Assembly (NCBI GenBank): GCA_944472155.2 | Contig: OX235273.1 | Location: 4,313,204 to 4,377,203, forward strand | Direction of reading: 5' to 3' | Source: Trichobilharzia szidati | Taxonomy: Eukaryota; Platyhelminthes; Trematoda; Strigeidida; Schistosomatidae | DNA: 64,000 bases | Part shown: piece by piece, positions 24,961 through 37,030 of the stretch | How the letters are laid out: each line of letters begins with the position of its first letter | How positions within the stretch are numbered: position 1 is the stretch's first letter | Notes under the pieces: generated by a model | Seen by the model: the letters and a program-made list of their open reading frames with translations, nothing else | Told to the model about the DNA's origin: nothing | Databases searched by the model: none | Translations under genes and position numbers: made by a program

Positions 24961-25069
24961 TAAAATAAAAAATAAAATAAATTTTATATCAGTAAAAAGT
25001 TTGAGCATTGTGGATTAGATCAAATAAAGTATAATTATATTTCAATAGTTTACACACAATGATAAGTTT

Positions 25070-26860
25070 TGTTATTGGTAATATTTCGAGCAAAATTACT
25101 TACTGCCCGTGTTCACACCACTATTGGAATTGTTTTATTCACACATTTATGATTTGTACTCACATGTATATTTCATTATTTTTGCTCATTCATGTTTTTG
25201 TATTCAGAATTATATTCCAAGTTGTTGATAGTTGTACTGAGTCACCCTTGTTAGATGTATCCGGTGTGACTTTAATGAATATCGATTCTGTTATTAGTAG
25301 TCTCTCTTTCCATTTGTTCATGTTAGCTTTTAGAATACACACATTGTCCCAATCGATATTGTGGCTTTTGTCCCATGCATGTGCAGCTATCGATGAATTT
25401 TTTTCAAGATTTTTGTAGGCTTGTGTTCCTGTTGGTTGACCTTTGGTTAGGTGTTTGTGTTCATTCACTCTTATTTTGAGTGATCTGGACGTTTGCCCCA
25501 CATATTTAGTTGGACAGTCAGCACAAGATATTTTGTAAATCAAGTTGTTTTTATTCATCATTTTTATGGGATCTTTCAGTTGATTTATCTTATTTTTCAT
25601 TAGATTTGTCGGTTTGAAAGTTGTGTGAATGCCGATATTTTTGAGGTTTCTTCGAATTCCGCCTCTGATGTACCATTTTTATATGGTATTGTGACTGTCT
25701 TTTTGCATTCTTCCATCTTGTTTTTCTCCGGTTTTACCCTCTTTTTTTTCTTTTTTATACTGTCTTTTATAAATTTTTTTGGGTAGTTGTTTTCGAGTAG
25801 CATTTTGAATGAGACATTTATTTCTTTACATTGGTCCTCTTGCGTTGTTGTAAGTCGCCTACGTATTCTATCTGCAAGACCTTGTATTAATCCTCGTTTC
25901 ACCGTGAGTGGATGAGCTGAGTGATAATCAAGGAATCTTCCAGAGTGTGTGGTTTTTCTATATAGCGTCGTTTCAATGCTACCATCTGTTATTCTTTGTA
26001 TTTTGCAGTCTAATATATGTTGTTCCCCAATTTCATTCTCTACTTCCATAGTGAATTTTATTGAGTCGAAATGGCTGTTTATGTGTAAGAAGAGCTTCTC
26101 AATATCGTTTTTCTCACTATTACTAGTGTGTCGTCTACATATCTCCACCAACATTTTAGTGATGACCTGAATGGTTTAAGGGCATTCTCTTCCCAATAAT
26201 CCATGAATATGTCAGCCATAATTGGTAAGATAGGCGATCCCATGGCCACTCCTTCATTCTGTTGGTATATCTCCCCTTCGAATGTGAGATATGTTGTTGT
26301 CAGACAGAATTCCACCCCTTTTATTATCTCTTCTACGGATAACTGTGTTCTGTCTTTTAGGCCATTATCTTCTTTTAGTTTCTCTTTCAATGCATTCATG
26401 GCCATTTGAACAGGTATTTTCGTATACAGACTGTTTACATCAAAGATGACTAGTATTTCATCTTCCTCTATTTTAGTTGTTTTTAGTCGTTTCACTAATT
26501 CAAATGAATCTGCTATTCTAGCTTTTGAGTTGTCTCTTGTTGGTCTTAGTATTGTCGACAGAAATCTTGATAGCATATATGTCGGTGTGTTTCTAAAGTC
26601 TACAATCGGTCTTATTGGATATCCCTCTTTATGCAATTTTATCTTGCCATATATTCTAGGTATATTGCATGATTTTGGCATAATTTCAAACCATTTTGAC
26701 CTACCAATTACTTCTTTCATTTGTTTTGTTTGTGATTGTTTCAGCTGACTTCGTCATTAGGTTATAGGGTCCAGACTGTAGATGTTCATTCATCTTTTTA
26801 GCGATTGAGTTTATTACAGCTGAACTCGATCCACTGTATTTTTTCTTTCAAAAGTCAAGG
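25070..26860 (-). mobile_element. Penelope-like element: reverse transcriptase plus GIY-YIG endonuclease
   Basis: The best-preserved PLE here. On the - strand, 26720-26079 encodes the RT: IYGKIKLHKEGYPIRPIVD, motif A LVIFDVNSLYTKIP, motif B GVAMGSPILPIMADIFMD and motif C RYVDDTLVIV. After a frameshift near 26130, 26154-25600 carries DCKIQRITDGSIETTLYRK and NNYPKKFIKDS. After a second frameshift near 25600, 25600-25190 carries the GIY-YIG domain: LIYKISCADC, KYVGQTSRSLKIRVNEH and AAHAWDKSHNIDW. PLEs copy RNA at broken or telomeric DNA ends. The two frameshifts disable it; the N-terminus is truncated at about 26860. Confidence 0.88.
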
Positions 26861-26884
26861 TATTATCCATGATATAACACCAAG

Positions 26885-27190
26885 GCGTGACATCTGCCTG
26901 TTGTGGTGTAACGGTAGAAAACAAGTGGCCTGGTAATCGCTGTGTAATGAAATTATGTACACTTTATCCTAATCGCCCCATTTGCACAAATCTTCCTTGT
27001 GTTGCTACTTATGGCTTTCATATTGGGTTCCTTTGTGTATATTTGACGTCTCCCATGTATTTCCCCAACGCTGCATCATTTTCCTACTCTAAAATCAAAT
27101 TTATCTCTCTGCTATTTGATGTATTTATGCCGATGAACATCTCTTTATATACTATTGATAAATCTTATCAGTAGCCCTTCGGCAAAGTAT
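26885..27190 (+). repeat. Unclassified repeat with terminal hairpin (copy 1)
   Basis: About 300 bp matching 40540-40835 in opposite orientation: GCACAAATCTTCCTTGTG, ATTTGACGTCTCCCATG, CTCTGCTATTTGATG and TCTCTTTATATACTA. It ends in a near-perfect 10-bp inverted repeat around ATC at 27152-27174. A 95-codon frame covers it, but the second copy's frame is not conserved, so it is probably non-coding. Confidence 0.6.
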
Positions 27191-27879
27191 GACCAGTATG
27201 AGTTATAATTGACTCATTCTGATCAACTTTCGGTTATTTGTCCTTAATGGACTGAAATGATGATTGTTCATGTGGTTAAACAATAGTTTTTTTTTAATAT
27301 TTCGAGTGGAAACACCACAATTCTTCGAGATGAGAATTCACTTTGATATCCGACTAATCCAGAACACTTTTCGTAATATAAATTTTAATAGCTCAAAGAC
27401 GTTATCCTGAACAAGATCAGATCACTTTACCCTGTAGTCACTTGGTTAGGAACCAATTCTGGATGAATTTAATAATACTTTAAGGGACATTTTGAACGTG
27501 GACTCACTGCCCAGTTTCTCAATTACTCTATGCGTCATGATGCTACTTACTCGAATTTACCCAAGTTTGAAACTAAGAACAGACGAACTCTAACCAGTAG
27601 GCTAAATCATCGTGGAGACGCTACAAGATCTGATGGTCGTGCAACTAATTTCTACAGAGAACTGCTTGTTCTTTTTAATGATTAGTCCCACCTGATGATG
27701 AAATTTGATGTCTTCACAATCAATTTGGATCTATGTTAAAAACCGTCCTTAATTATTAATCAAAGTAGTATTAGTAGAAATAGCAGTAGTATGTGGGTAT
27801 TTGAAATGACAGGCGATTGAATGGTGTCCTCGTTAGGGAGATGAGACTCCATTCATTTGATGAGTCTAGAACATGCCTA
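27191..27879. other. No gene recognised
   Basis: AT-rich, no coding signal. Probably the RTE-2 3' flank. Confidence 0.4.
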
Positions 27880-29915
27880 AACAGCGCATCCTGTCTGTCT
27901 GTTGGTCTGTTTTCGACATAGAACTTTGCACCGATGTTCAGCAGTTCAAGTCGCCACACTCCATGTAGCACACAAAGCAAGAGAAGAAAGTAGAAGAAAT
28001 GCATAATATAGACAGTAAACAGAGGTGTGAGACAAAGGAATAGTAATAACGGAGAACAAAACAGTTTCATTTGAAATCATAAGTCACAAGGAGTGGATTC
28101 ATCTGCACCACTGAGAACGATTTTGAGCCATGTCACCAGTAGTTGAAAACAATTGGTTTTTACCATCCCGAGGACCCCAACCAGGAAGTCTACACCTACC
28201 TACGTGGCTTAGACTAACTGTTGTAGATTTCATTGACTGGTGCCATGTTTTGGTTTGACCACCGCTAGCTCTTTTCCAGCCTGACCCTATATCAGCTAAC
28301 ATTTCCCATTGTCGAGGTAGGCCGATGACTAGGCATACGTAGCACATGTCCTAACCATCTCAGTCGATGTAATTTCACAGCCTCGTAGACTGATTTCCCC
28401 TCCTTCCCCAGCACTTGACCGATGCCTAACCTCAATATTGCTCACCCTATTATACCACTTCACATGGGAGATAGAACGCAGACACCTATGATCAAAGATA
28501 GCTAATCTTTTCATTTCTTCCGCTCTCAATGGCGAGGTTTCACAGCCATAAAGGAGGACGGAGCGGACTGTTGAGCAATACACACGCCCTTTGGTCGATA
28601 GTCGAATATCGCGTCTACGCCAGAGATGGCGCAAACTGGCATATGCGAAACTAGACTTCTGTATCCGTGTTGAGATTTCGTCAGAGGTGAACCCATTGGG
28701 TCTGATTCTACTTCCCGAATAAGTGAAGCGGTCAACACGCTCTACCACTTCACTCCCTACTTCTAATCTAGGAGTCAGTGTCGTCCAATCCTGTAACATC
28801 ATCTTGCATTTGTCGGGAGTGAATCGCATGCCAAATGTTCGTGGATTGCAACTCAAGGTGTTTAGAAGACTCTGCATTTTGTCAGCGTCCTCGCCTAGAA
28901 GGACTATATCGTCCGCATATTCTAAGTCAACGAGATTATTCTCTGGTAGCAAGTCAATCCCTGAGTCACTGAAGTGCGTTAGTGTTAAGTCCATTAGTGC
29001 ATCTATGGTGAAGTTGAATAGAAATTGGGATAATGGGCATCCTTGACGGATGCCACTAGTCGTCACCACTTCAGATGACAACTCGCCATAAGCCCTCACC
29101 TAGCTGCTTGAGTACGAGTAGAGTGCCTTAATCAGTGCATGTATTTTCTCATCATTCACTTTACAGCCAAGCATCGCCAGAGAAACTCTCGGTCGACAGA
29201 AACGAATTCCGCCTTTAGGTCAAGAAATATAATGATTGATCGACGCCAGTAGGAATGTCTATGTTCCATTATGGGTAAATTTTATTTTGATAGAGTCTCA
29301 CAGTGTTATACAGTAATATTTACTGATGACGTTTCGAGCACAATTTATTGCTCATAATCATATCACCTTGATATGATTATGAGCAATAAATTGTGCTCGA
29401 AACGTCATCAGTAAATATTACTGTATAACACTGTGAGACTCTATCAAAATAAAATTTACACCTTGATATGATTATGAGCAATAAATTGTGCTCGAAACGT
29501 CATCAGTAAATATTACTGTATAACACTGTGAGACTCTATCAAAATAAAATTTACACCTTGATATGATTATGAGCAATAAATTGTGCTCGAAACGTCATCA
29601 GTAAATATTACTGTATAACACTGTGAGACTCTATCAAAATAAAATTTACCCATAATGGAATTACACTCTACCACAGTGCCCAAGTTTTATTCTTATATGA
29701 ATGTCTATGTTCTAGAATCTGTCGGAGGGTGAAGATATGATCAATACACCCTCTACCTGGCCTGAAACCTGCCTGGTTTTCTCGTGTTTGTGCCTCGCGA
29801 GCACCACTTAGTCTACGCAATATTATTGAGCCTGACTTTAGATACTATATATTATTCAAGCTAATCCCTCTGTGATTATTACAAGAAGACTTGTCTCCCT
29901 TCTTGTATACATCCT
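27880..29915 (-). mobile_element. RTE-2 non-LTR retrotransposon, 5'-truncated, split by an insertion
   Basis: 3' UTR about 27880-28100 (shared with 39.6 and 62.5 kb). The - strand frame 29099-28329 holds motif B SGIRQGCPLSQFLFNFTIDA, motif C LEYADDIVLLGE, then FGMRFTPDKCKMMLQDW, STVRSVLLYGCET and FDHRCLRSISHVKWYN. A frame break near 28340 separates the tail CYVCLVIGLPRQWEMLADI. The upstream RT piece (GFRPGRGCIDHIFTL-like) is at 29712-29915, beyond a 433-bp insertion. It belongs to a second RTE-like family, distinct from RTE-1 in its C-terminus. Confidence 0.8.
29266..29698. mobile_element. 433-bp fold-back/tandem element with PLE-type hammerhead-like units and 13-bp target duplication
   Basis: Flanked by 13-bp direct repeats GAATGTCTATGTT (29253-29265 and 29699-29711). 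Inside are one inverted and three direct copies of a 95-bp unit (direct units begin 29366, 29461 and 29556). The outer ends are inverted CCATTATGGGTAAA and TTTACCCATAATGG, followed by a 40-bp unpaired right end. Each unit holds ATGATTAT, stem II GAGCA/TGCTC and GAAACGTC, close to PLE terminal hammerheads but with C3 and G8 altered. No protein frame. Best read as a retrozyme-like or solo terminal-repeat insertion mobilised by a PLE; that is inference. Confidence 0.75.
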
Positions 29916-30689
29916 GGCGTTCACTGATAGTCACCATCATCCAAACAGAAATAGCAATAATGTCTAACAGTGTTACTGAATCCTGAATAGAGTCGTCTTA
30001 CTTATGGATCTATTTACATATAAGGAAGAAGACCTGGTTGTGAAGCTGTTATTGCTTTTGTTATTACTAATACGTGTTCACCTCTTATTAAAAAAATAAT
30101 AAAAAATTACGAGGTTATTCAGATTTTTGTTACCTGGGTGGCATTACCACCTTCTGATAAAGACATGTACACACACACACTGTACACTGTACTCTCTCAC
30201 GCACACGAACACTGGTATTGTGTACACACACGCACACACAATCAGAGCTATAAAAAAATAACCCACTAGAGTGATTTGAAATTTTCCAAATATATTTAAT
30301 TTGATCCTTCCCTCTTTGAAGAGAAAATCAGGCATCGGAAGGAATCTGTTTCCATGTTCTAGTGTGTGAATTTATCACACTACTTAAATAATACTACAAA
30401 GAGACCGCAGTTGAACGTAAGCACAGTGAAACATGAACTGATGTTTAGTTTAAAAGTTATTGTATAGTGTTCATCTTTGCATGTGGTTGGAATAGTATTA
30501 AATTACTGTATACAGAGGGGAATATAACACCGTGGGAAGAAATTGACGAAATACAACATGAGTGTCTTTTGTGCGTTTCATCATGACTGAAATCTCTTAG
30601 AGAAGTTTTCAGTCATGTGGAATTTTCGAAAGTTAGTATTTAGGCATGAATCGGTAGAAGGTAGAATTAATGGGATGGTCAATGTGTAG
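29916..30689. other. No gene recognised; CA microsatellites
   Basis: CA/GT-rich tract at 30168-30241. No exon seen. Confidence 0.45.
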
Positions 30690-30900
30690 GGTCTCAGTGG
30701 CTAAATGGTCCGTGAGCTTGCCATGTAACCATAAGATGTTGGGTTCGAACCCTGGAGGTGAGTTCGCACTGCAGGTGAATTTCAAGCTGTGATGGAACAG
30801 CTGTCCTGTACTCCCTGCTGATTTTCGGTGGTTCTCGAAATGAAATCAGTCCGTGGTCAGGCTCAAAATAATATGAAATGTCAGCAAGAGTCATTCGGTA
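30690..30900 (+). mobile_element. SINE-A copy
   Basis: tRNA-like head GGGTCTCAGTGGCTAAATGG with B box TTGGGTTCGAACCC, then a diverged hammerhead region (GATGGAACAGCTGTCCTGTA) and the end GGTGGTTCTCGAAATGA. Stem II is lost. Confidence 0.65.
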
Positions 30901-32589
30901 GGAATCCCTGAGTTTAAGTTTCGCACTTGTTGGCTCTCGTTAGTAAAATTTAATCCATATCACTCGATGGTAAGTTTAGCGAGGTTCTTACTAAGTCATT
31001 CCTATGATAACTGATTCTTCTCTACAGGTTAGATTGATTAATGGACTTGGATTGGTTATCAGTTAGTAATCGTTTCATCTGTTTCAAAACCTATTGCAAC
31101 ACACTGATTTCGATAGTTTAATAGGCGATAGTAAGCTGTCACCGACGGGTGATGCCTCTTAGTGTGGACTTCAATTCCTAGTTACTTAGACTATTATTGG
31201 AGTAAACACTCGTTGATATGGGGTCTAATTCTCGGTGTTAGAAAGGGAATTCACTGTTCCCAGTTATTCAGTAAGGAGCCATTTGGAAACGAAGGCATTC
31301 TGATGTACCGATTGAAATTTATACTTCATGAATGTCATGGGTACAATTGATACTTCCAATACTTGTCACTAGTATGTTAGGTGTTTATACTCCTGTAAGA
31401 ATTATCAACATACTTACTCACTGAAGGAAATGAGTACGTAGTTCAAGTTCATAAACTTCAATGACCAGTCTGACGTGGTATATATTACTCACTGCAGTCA
31501 GTTTGGATTTCTCGCTGATTAATTTTACTAACTGATATCCTCGATCTCTGTTGATATTTCGGCTCCTTATTGGATAGCACTTTGGAAACTGAAAAGGTGG
31601 GTACTGGGTTTGTGTCTCGTTGGGAAAATTAACACTTTAGTGTTGACGAATTCATTTAGGATTACCCGCTGCAGGTATAAAACCTCCAAGTATAAAACTT
31701 TATTTCGAAGTAACTAAACACCAGCTGTTTATTTTCTGTACAACTTTCAATAACTTAATGAGGACCTTCAAGAGACGTCACATCCCAAGCGCTCGACTGG
31801 GACTCAAAATAGTAGTGACAACTTGGGCGTTCAGAAGTGACATAAATGAAATCAAGTGAAGAGGAATTCAGCGCTTGTAGGGGTGTGTGTTTTGGAAACA
31901 GTTGAGAATGAAGATGGATAACCGCGTACAACGTAGATACATGACGGAAGCCTTGTGTCCCGTTTAGAACTCAGTAGATGAATATCCTTGCGTCTGAGAA
32001 AAATTAACGACATGGCTCCAAAAAGTCTCTTTCTTAAGTAATGCGATTGAGTAACACGCTTAAAGAATATGATTCGACCCTTATTTTCAAGTTATTCTAC
32101 CGATAAATTCCCATTTATTTGGGAATTTTATTAGTTTTAACAAATTTTCACTCAATTCGACAGCTTTCTTGTGCTGAAAAAAATCGTCACCACCATTTTG
32201 AGTAACTTTCTAAACATCCGTCTTCCTCTGTTACACAATGGGAGAAGAGTGGCAAACTCTTCTGTAAGGAATAATCTTCGGAGTCATAGCGTATTTGCTT
32301 ATGGTTTGTTGAAGACTGTTCAAAATTGAATCCAGTAGTCGTTTGTCTTCACAGATGCAGCAATATGCTGTATTTTTTCACTGAAAGTAGAAAACTCGAC
32401 AATACTCACTTGAAGTTAAACCCCACACTGTAGTTAGTACTGAGGTTGGACAAAGGGAACCCACTCAACGATGGTTGAAATGAATGTCTTTTATGGCGAA
32501 CCACCGTCATTTCCCAATAAGCCATATCGATTTTCGAATAACATTGTGCTTGCTTCTTGAAAAGACATTAAAATTGTTCCTGTGCGGCA
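30901..32589. other. No gene recognised
   Basis: Mixed, moderately AT-rich sequence. 32480-32590 may be the extreme 5' remnant of the following CR1 copy. No supported exon. Confidence 0.4.
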
Positions 32590-34087
32590 ATCATCAAGTG
32601 GACCAACTGTTAAGTTCAGACCCACTGCTGTTACTTCACCTTTTTAAAAAATTAATTGAAAGAATGATTTCCCTAACCTTGAACCTTCACTGAAAGCTTC
32701 TAACGACCCTAATCAATTGTCTTATAAACATAGTAGATGTACTTTAGATGCCACTGTCGTCTTATATCATAATATTGTCTCTAGTTTAGAAAGAGGTGCT
32801 AAATGTATTTACTGTTCCTTCCTAGATTACACATCTACTTTCGACTCTGTACCTAGGCCTCTTCTGTCAAACAAGCTTGCCGCGTCACAATTACAGTGCT
32901 GGACTACCAAATGATTGCATACCAATTTTTCTGATAGGAAACAGTACACTGTTTACAATGGAAAGTCCTCTTCAGCTTCACCTACTCGAGCTGGTGTTCT
33001 TCACTCGAAGTGCTGTTCTTTCTCCTTTTCTGTTTTCCCTCTTCCTACATGACTTGCTCCATTCTGACGAAGCCAATTTTGTTAAGTATGCCGATGATAT
33101 GACTGTTTCCATGCTGTCGGTTACTTCTCAGTCAGACTGTTTCAAAATAAATAACTTCTTATCACAAATTAATCCTCGTGGTCCTCGTCAGATAGTCTTG
33201 AGCTTAATCACTCAAAATGTTAGATGCCTAATTTCGCTTTCAGATGTAAGGCCGACTAACATGAACTAGTTAGTTTGTACGTTTTCACTATCATAGATGG
33301 CACTGAAGTTGAAACCAAAGAGAATGTTAAATACATTGGAGTGTATTTCTTTTGATCACCGTTCCTGATATTCCCTCCAATCATGTTAGTTTCCAGAAAG
33401 ATATTTCCTTTGATGTTCTACGTAAGGAAGTTAAGAAGATCTTGCATCACTCCGTGTCTACTGTTACAGTTTGTAAATTCTTTTATTCTGTCTATATTTC
33501 TTTACTGTTCCTCCACCTTTATCTTACGCGGGCTACTTACGAAAGATTTTTTTATACTGTGAAGGGCACTAAAAGGCGTCAGTGAGGCGAGTGGGATATT
33601 GCTAAACCGACCCGCTAATACTATTGTAGATAGACACTTGGATTCCTGCAGTTTATGAGCAAATATTATCCTGTTAGACTCTGAACATCCTCTCCATATA
33701 CAACTCTCTCCTAACATCTCATCAGGTAGAAGCAATAAGCAAGCATAGAAGACTGTATACTCGGACGGCTTAGTACAAAAACACTGCAATACCTTATTTA
33801 GCACAGATTTTATGTGGTGAGAAAAGTGTGTAAGACAGGCAATTACCAACTTACTGAGGAAATTTAAGTAAACGGCAGTGCATTTTGTTCTCATTGTTAC
33901 ATTGCCGTTAATATTTTCACTTGATTTAATTTTATATTCATTTCTTATTGAAGAGTATTCATGTAAATGCCCTATATTAATTATTGTCCCTGTAATGAAA
34001 AAATTAGATGCAATATTGTATTACATGATGAACATTCTATATTTGTACCAAAATTGCTGTTTGGAATAATGCTATTATTATTATTGT
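32590..34087 (+). mobile_element. CR1-like non-LTR retrotransposon, 5'-truncated, decayed
   Basis: Plus-strand frames include SYKHSRCTLDATVVLYHNIV, GAKCIYCSFLDYTSTFDSVP (motif A), SAVLSPFLFSLFLHDLLHSD (motif B region), VKYADDMTVSM (motif C YADD) and KENVKYIGVYF. C-terminal sequence continues to about 33870 through several frameshifts (ANTIVDRHLDSC-like near 33620). The 3' UTR ends in ATTATTATTATTG near 34070-34087. Same family as the copy at 58.7 kb. The SR1/Perere (CR1) group of schistosomes is the likely home. Confidence 0.8.
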
Positions 34088-34189
34088 AGAATTTGAAGGG
34101 AACAGGCTTACACAGAGTTAGAAATGTTCATTTCAGAATGTAGCATCCATCCATAAGGAGACTAAGCATTGGCCTAATCAACACAGATA

Positions 34190-34810
34190 GGTGTATTATG
34201 ATTGGACACTACTAAATAGTGTTAAGTGTCTAGTCCTTTATTTGGTGCAGACAGAATTCTATCAGTCAGGTTGTAATGTGGCCACTATTTTAGGTAGCTC
34301 GCCATCACGGCGCACATTGATTTGATGGTATTAGATAGTTGGAGGCAATCGGGAGGAAGCCTTCGACCTAGGTTTGGTGCTTGTTGGCACTCGTCAGCAA
34401 GGCGTATCTGCAACCTTGAAGTAACTTATGTCCCTTCTGAGATTCGAACCCGCGTCACCCAGTGAGTTCTGCAGTCGGAGACGTTACCACTGAGCTATTC
34501 AGGCTCGCGATTGACCTCCTATACGACTTCACCAGATAAAGGACTAGACACGTCACACTAGTTACTTGTGCCCAATCAAAATATCCACTACAGTCCTACA
34601 GGAGGTCAGTCGCGAGCCCGAATAGCTCAGTGGTAACGGCTCTGACTGCAGAACTCACCGGGTGACGCGGGTTCAAATCTCAGAAGGGACATGAGTTCCT
34701 TCAAGGTTGCAGATACGCCTCACTGACTGATATGTGACAACTAGCACGAAACCTAGGTCAAAGGCTTCCTGCTGATTGCCTACAACTATCTAATACCACA
34801 GATAGGTGTG
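34190..34810. mobile_element. Inverted pair of SINE-C copies
   Basis: A minus copy (about 34190-34525) and a plus copy (about 34575-34800) face each other head to head. Both contain the tRNA-like head (GAATAGCTCAGTGGTAACGG in the plus copy; A box TAGCTCAGTGGT, B box GGTTCAAATC). Between them, 34533-34566 is a stray 3' end of a third SINE-C. The arms of roughly 190 bp could form a long hairpin in RNA. Confidence 0.7.
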
Positions 34811-35564
34811 TAGAATCCCAATATGGGGTTCCTTGAATTCCGCGAACCGCTGACACCAGATTCTTTGTAATGTGAATCAAAATCGAAATGGACAATTTCA
34901 TAGATACATTGACTGTAATATCAGGCCCTTAGACTATTGAAACAAAGCAACAAAAGTTTGTCCCATGATACTTCTTTTACAATCTATAACATTCTGTCTG
35001 TACAGTGATGATTTAAGCAGCAACCAATATGTTGTATGCATCTATATAAATTATACAGCATACGGTATTCTCGTCAGTTTATCTATTCACATCTATTTGC
35101 ATGCAAAATTCATTTCTTTATTGGCTCAATGTTGATTTATGAATTTGGTGAGACTATGCACGCGAAAGATTTATTATGTATGCAAGTGCTTTCTCTTATA
35201 GCATATATATATATATATATATATAATGACTGAGTGAAGCAAGCGACTAGCTAGCAAACTGAAGGCCATAAAAGTTACTGTTTCCTGGATTTATAGCTCG
35301 TATCGGTAATACATTTTACTTCTAGTTTGCTGTGCTTCATTTTCAGCTACACAGATAACGTATGTATTACTTATATAAATAGTCAGAAATCGCAAAACGT
35401 TTGAAAAAGTGGTCACTAACTGAGTAGAAATTATGCAAATATCAACTGGCCATTTCGACTGAATATGATTTCAAGCCTACTTCACACTGAAATAGGCGTT
35501 GACGAGTAGCTGTCTTGATGGACAGTGAAAGCTGCGCAACTAAATCACTGGGCTTACACCGAAA
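34811..35564. other. No gene recognised; TA microsatellite at 35202-35225
   Basis: AT-rich with a TA dinucleotide run. Open frames here are short and featureless. Confidence 0.5.
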
Positions 35565-35810
35565 GGCGTCAGTGGTATAGCGGATAGGACGCTCGTCGAC
35601 CATGCACGTGGCCCGGGGTTCAATTCCCGCGTGACGCACTCCTTTACCTCACTAATCCAGAAATAAAAAGTTGGTGAAGAGGAAAGGTTGGGTATGAAGC
35701 TATCAACCCCATCCTGTAAAAATAAAAACACTGCTACAGAAACTTCAAGCCACTAGCTTGAAGCCCTATGCTCCACTGGGAACGTGAAGGAATAAAAAAA
35801 CACCGAAAGG
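35565..35810 (+). mobile_element. SINE-G (tRNA-headed)
   Basis: Head GGCGTCAGTGGTATAGCGGA to GGTTCAATTCCCGCGTGACG, with the ACCATGCACGTGG-type altered anticodon arm. The body has GAAAGGTTGGGTATGAAGCT, CCATCCTGTAAAAA and the 3' end CTTGAAGCCCTATGCTCCAC, then GGAATAAAAAAACA. Confidence 0.7.
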
Positions 35811-36194
35811 CGTAACATTCCTAACACTTTGTTACCATAGTGGTAACCTGACCAGTTTGTTCAATGGCTTGAACTATCTGACCACCTAAGCACAATCTCA
35901 TATGAGTAGTTTTCGACCACATTCTCCTCTTTACATAGCATTGTTCATATTGTCAAAAGGGTCACTCTGTGTCGCCTATTGTGAAGTAGTTCACGATAGC
36001 ATCTCATCCTACAATCATTTGTTCTAATGTGTTATGTAGGTCGTTTCATTAAGAAAATGAGTTTAATTCGTGGGTGGTGTCTCGCAGTGGAATCTAGAAA
36101 TCGTCAAAGCATCTGCACAAGAAACCGACACGTCAACCTGAGAACAAGCACTTCGGGACAATCAACTGACAGCAAAATCTAAAACTGAATTAAA
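35811..36194. other. Mostly unassigned; SM-alpha body fragment
   Basis: 36060-36180 matches the SM-alpha 3' body (CAGTGGAATCTAG, AAGCATCTGCACAAGAAACC, GGACAATCAACTGAC). The rest is unrecognised. Confidence 0.45.
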
Positions 36195-36527
36195 TGATTA
36201 ATATGACTCGTTGCAAAAGAGGTGGCTGTCGTGGGCCAAGTGGTCTAGTGCACAACGCTTTGGCGTTTGAAACCATGGGCACTGGGTCCGAGCGTCAGTG
36301 GGAACATCATCACTCACTCCGGAATGCAGGTACATCCAGTCGATGAGTCCCAAATAGGACGAAATGCGTAGTGTCCCGGATTCTACTGATCGTGACCATC
36401 TAACCATTAACTTGTAATTACATGCCCAGACATCGTCGAAGCATCTGCACAAGAAGCTGACATGTCAACCTGAGACTGAGCACTTCGGTCCAATCAATCG
36501 ACGGGAAAATCTAAAGTTGAATTAAAT
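36195..36527 (+). mobile_element. SM-alpha-like SINE, nearly complete, hammerhead core mutated
   Basis: tRNA-like head (GGTGGCTGTCGTGGGCCAAG, TGGTCTAGTG; B-box-like ACTGGGTCCGAGC), then GTACATCCAG, stem II GTCC/GGAC and GAAA (36362-36365). The 3' body runs from CATGCCCAGACATCGTCGAA to the end GGGAAAATCTAAAGTTGAAT. The core is TCGATGA instead of CTGATGA, so C3 and U4 are changed; stem I has one mismatch. Confidence 0.75.
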
Positions 36528-36540
36528 AACAATTGATTTT

Positions 36541-37030
36541 CAAGTATTGGTTTGTAAGGATTTGATTGATTGGCTACAGTATTTCATCATGAGCTGACAT
36601 TAGTTAGAGAACCATTGGAAAACCTGGGAGTACTGGACAGCTGTTTCGTCCTAGTTTGGGACTCTTCATCGGTACGCATTGTCGACTGGCCCTATTCAGG
36701 TAGGTAATTCTCTCGGGTTCCAGTGAGAAGTCTTGACCAGTTGTGGGCAGCAGGTCGGGTGTGAGGACAAATACTCACCGAAGACACTGGCTAGCGGTTG
36801 CGCTATGTCGTGAATTGGCAGAAGTTAGAATTCATGTACTGGCCATTGGATAGGGTCCTAGAGGCTTAATGGTATGCAAGCTCGCCTTGCAACCAGAAGA
36901 TCCTGGGTTCGAACCCCGGTGGGTGCTTACCGATGAAGAGTCCCAAACCAGGACGAAACAGTTGTCCAATACTCCCAGGTTTTCCAATGGTTCTGTAACC
37001 GATCTGAGCTCATGATGAAATACTGTAACC
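36541..37030 (+). mobile_element. SINE-A, full-length fold-back copy with 13-bp target duplication
   Basis: The direct repeat AACAATTGATTTT flanks the element (36528-36540 and 37031-37043). The left arm (36548-36681, hammerhead on the - strand) is an inverted copy of the right arm (36924-37030, hammerhead on the + strand). The arms pair from TTGGTTTG.. to ATCGGTACGCA. The middle has TGTCGTGAATTGGCAGAAGT and a tRNA-like head (CTTAATGGTATGCAAGCTCG, B box GGGTTCGAACCCC). Both hammerhead cores read ATGAAGA (C3 to A) with intact stem II and GAAA. It is inserted 13 bp after the SM-alpha copy. Confidence 0.75.

Noticed and set aside
25949..27174. Several + strand open frames of 68-100 codons over the PLE
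   Set aside because: They are opposite-strand shadows of the reverse transcriptase coding sequence, except the last, which covers a non-coding repeat.
34617..34690. Functional tRNA gene
   Set aside because: A and B boxes are present, but it is the head of a repeated SINE-C, found inverted 200 bp away.
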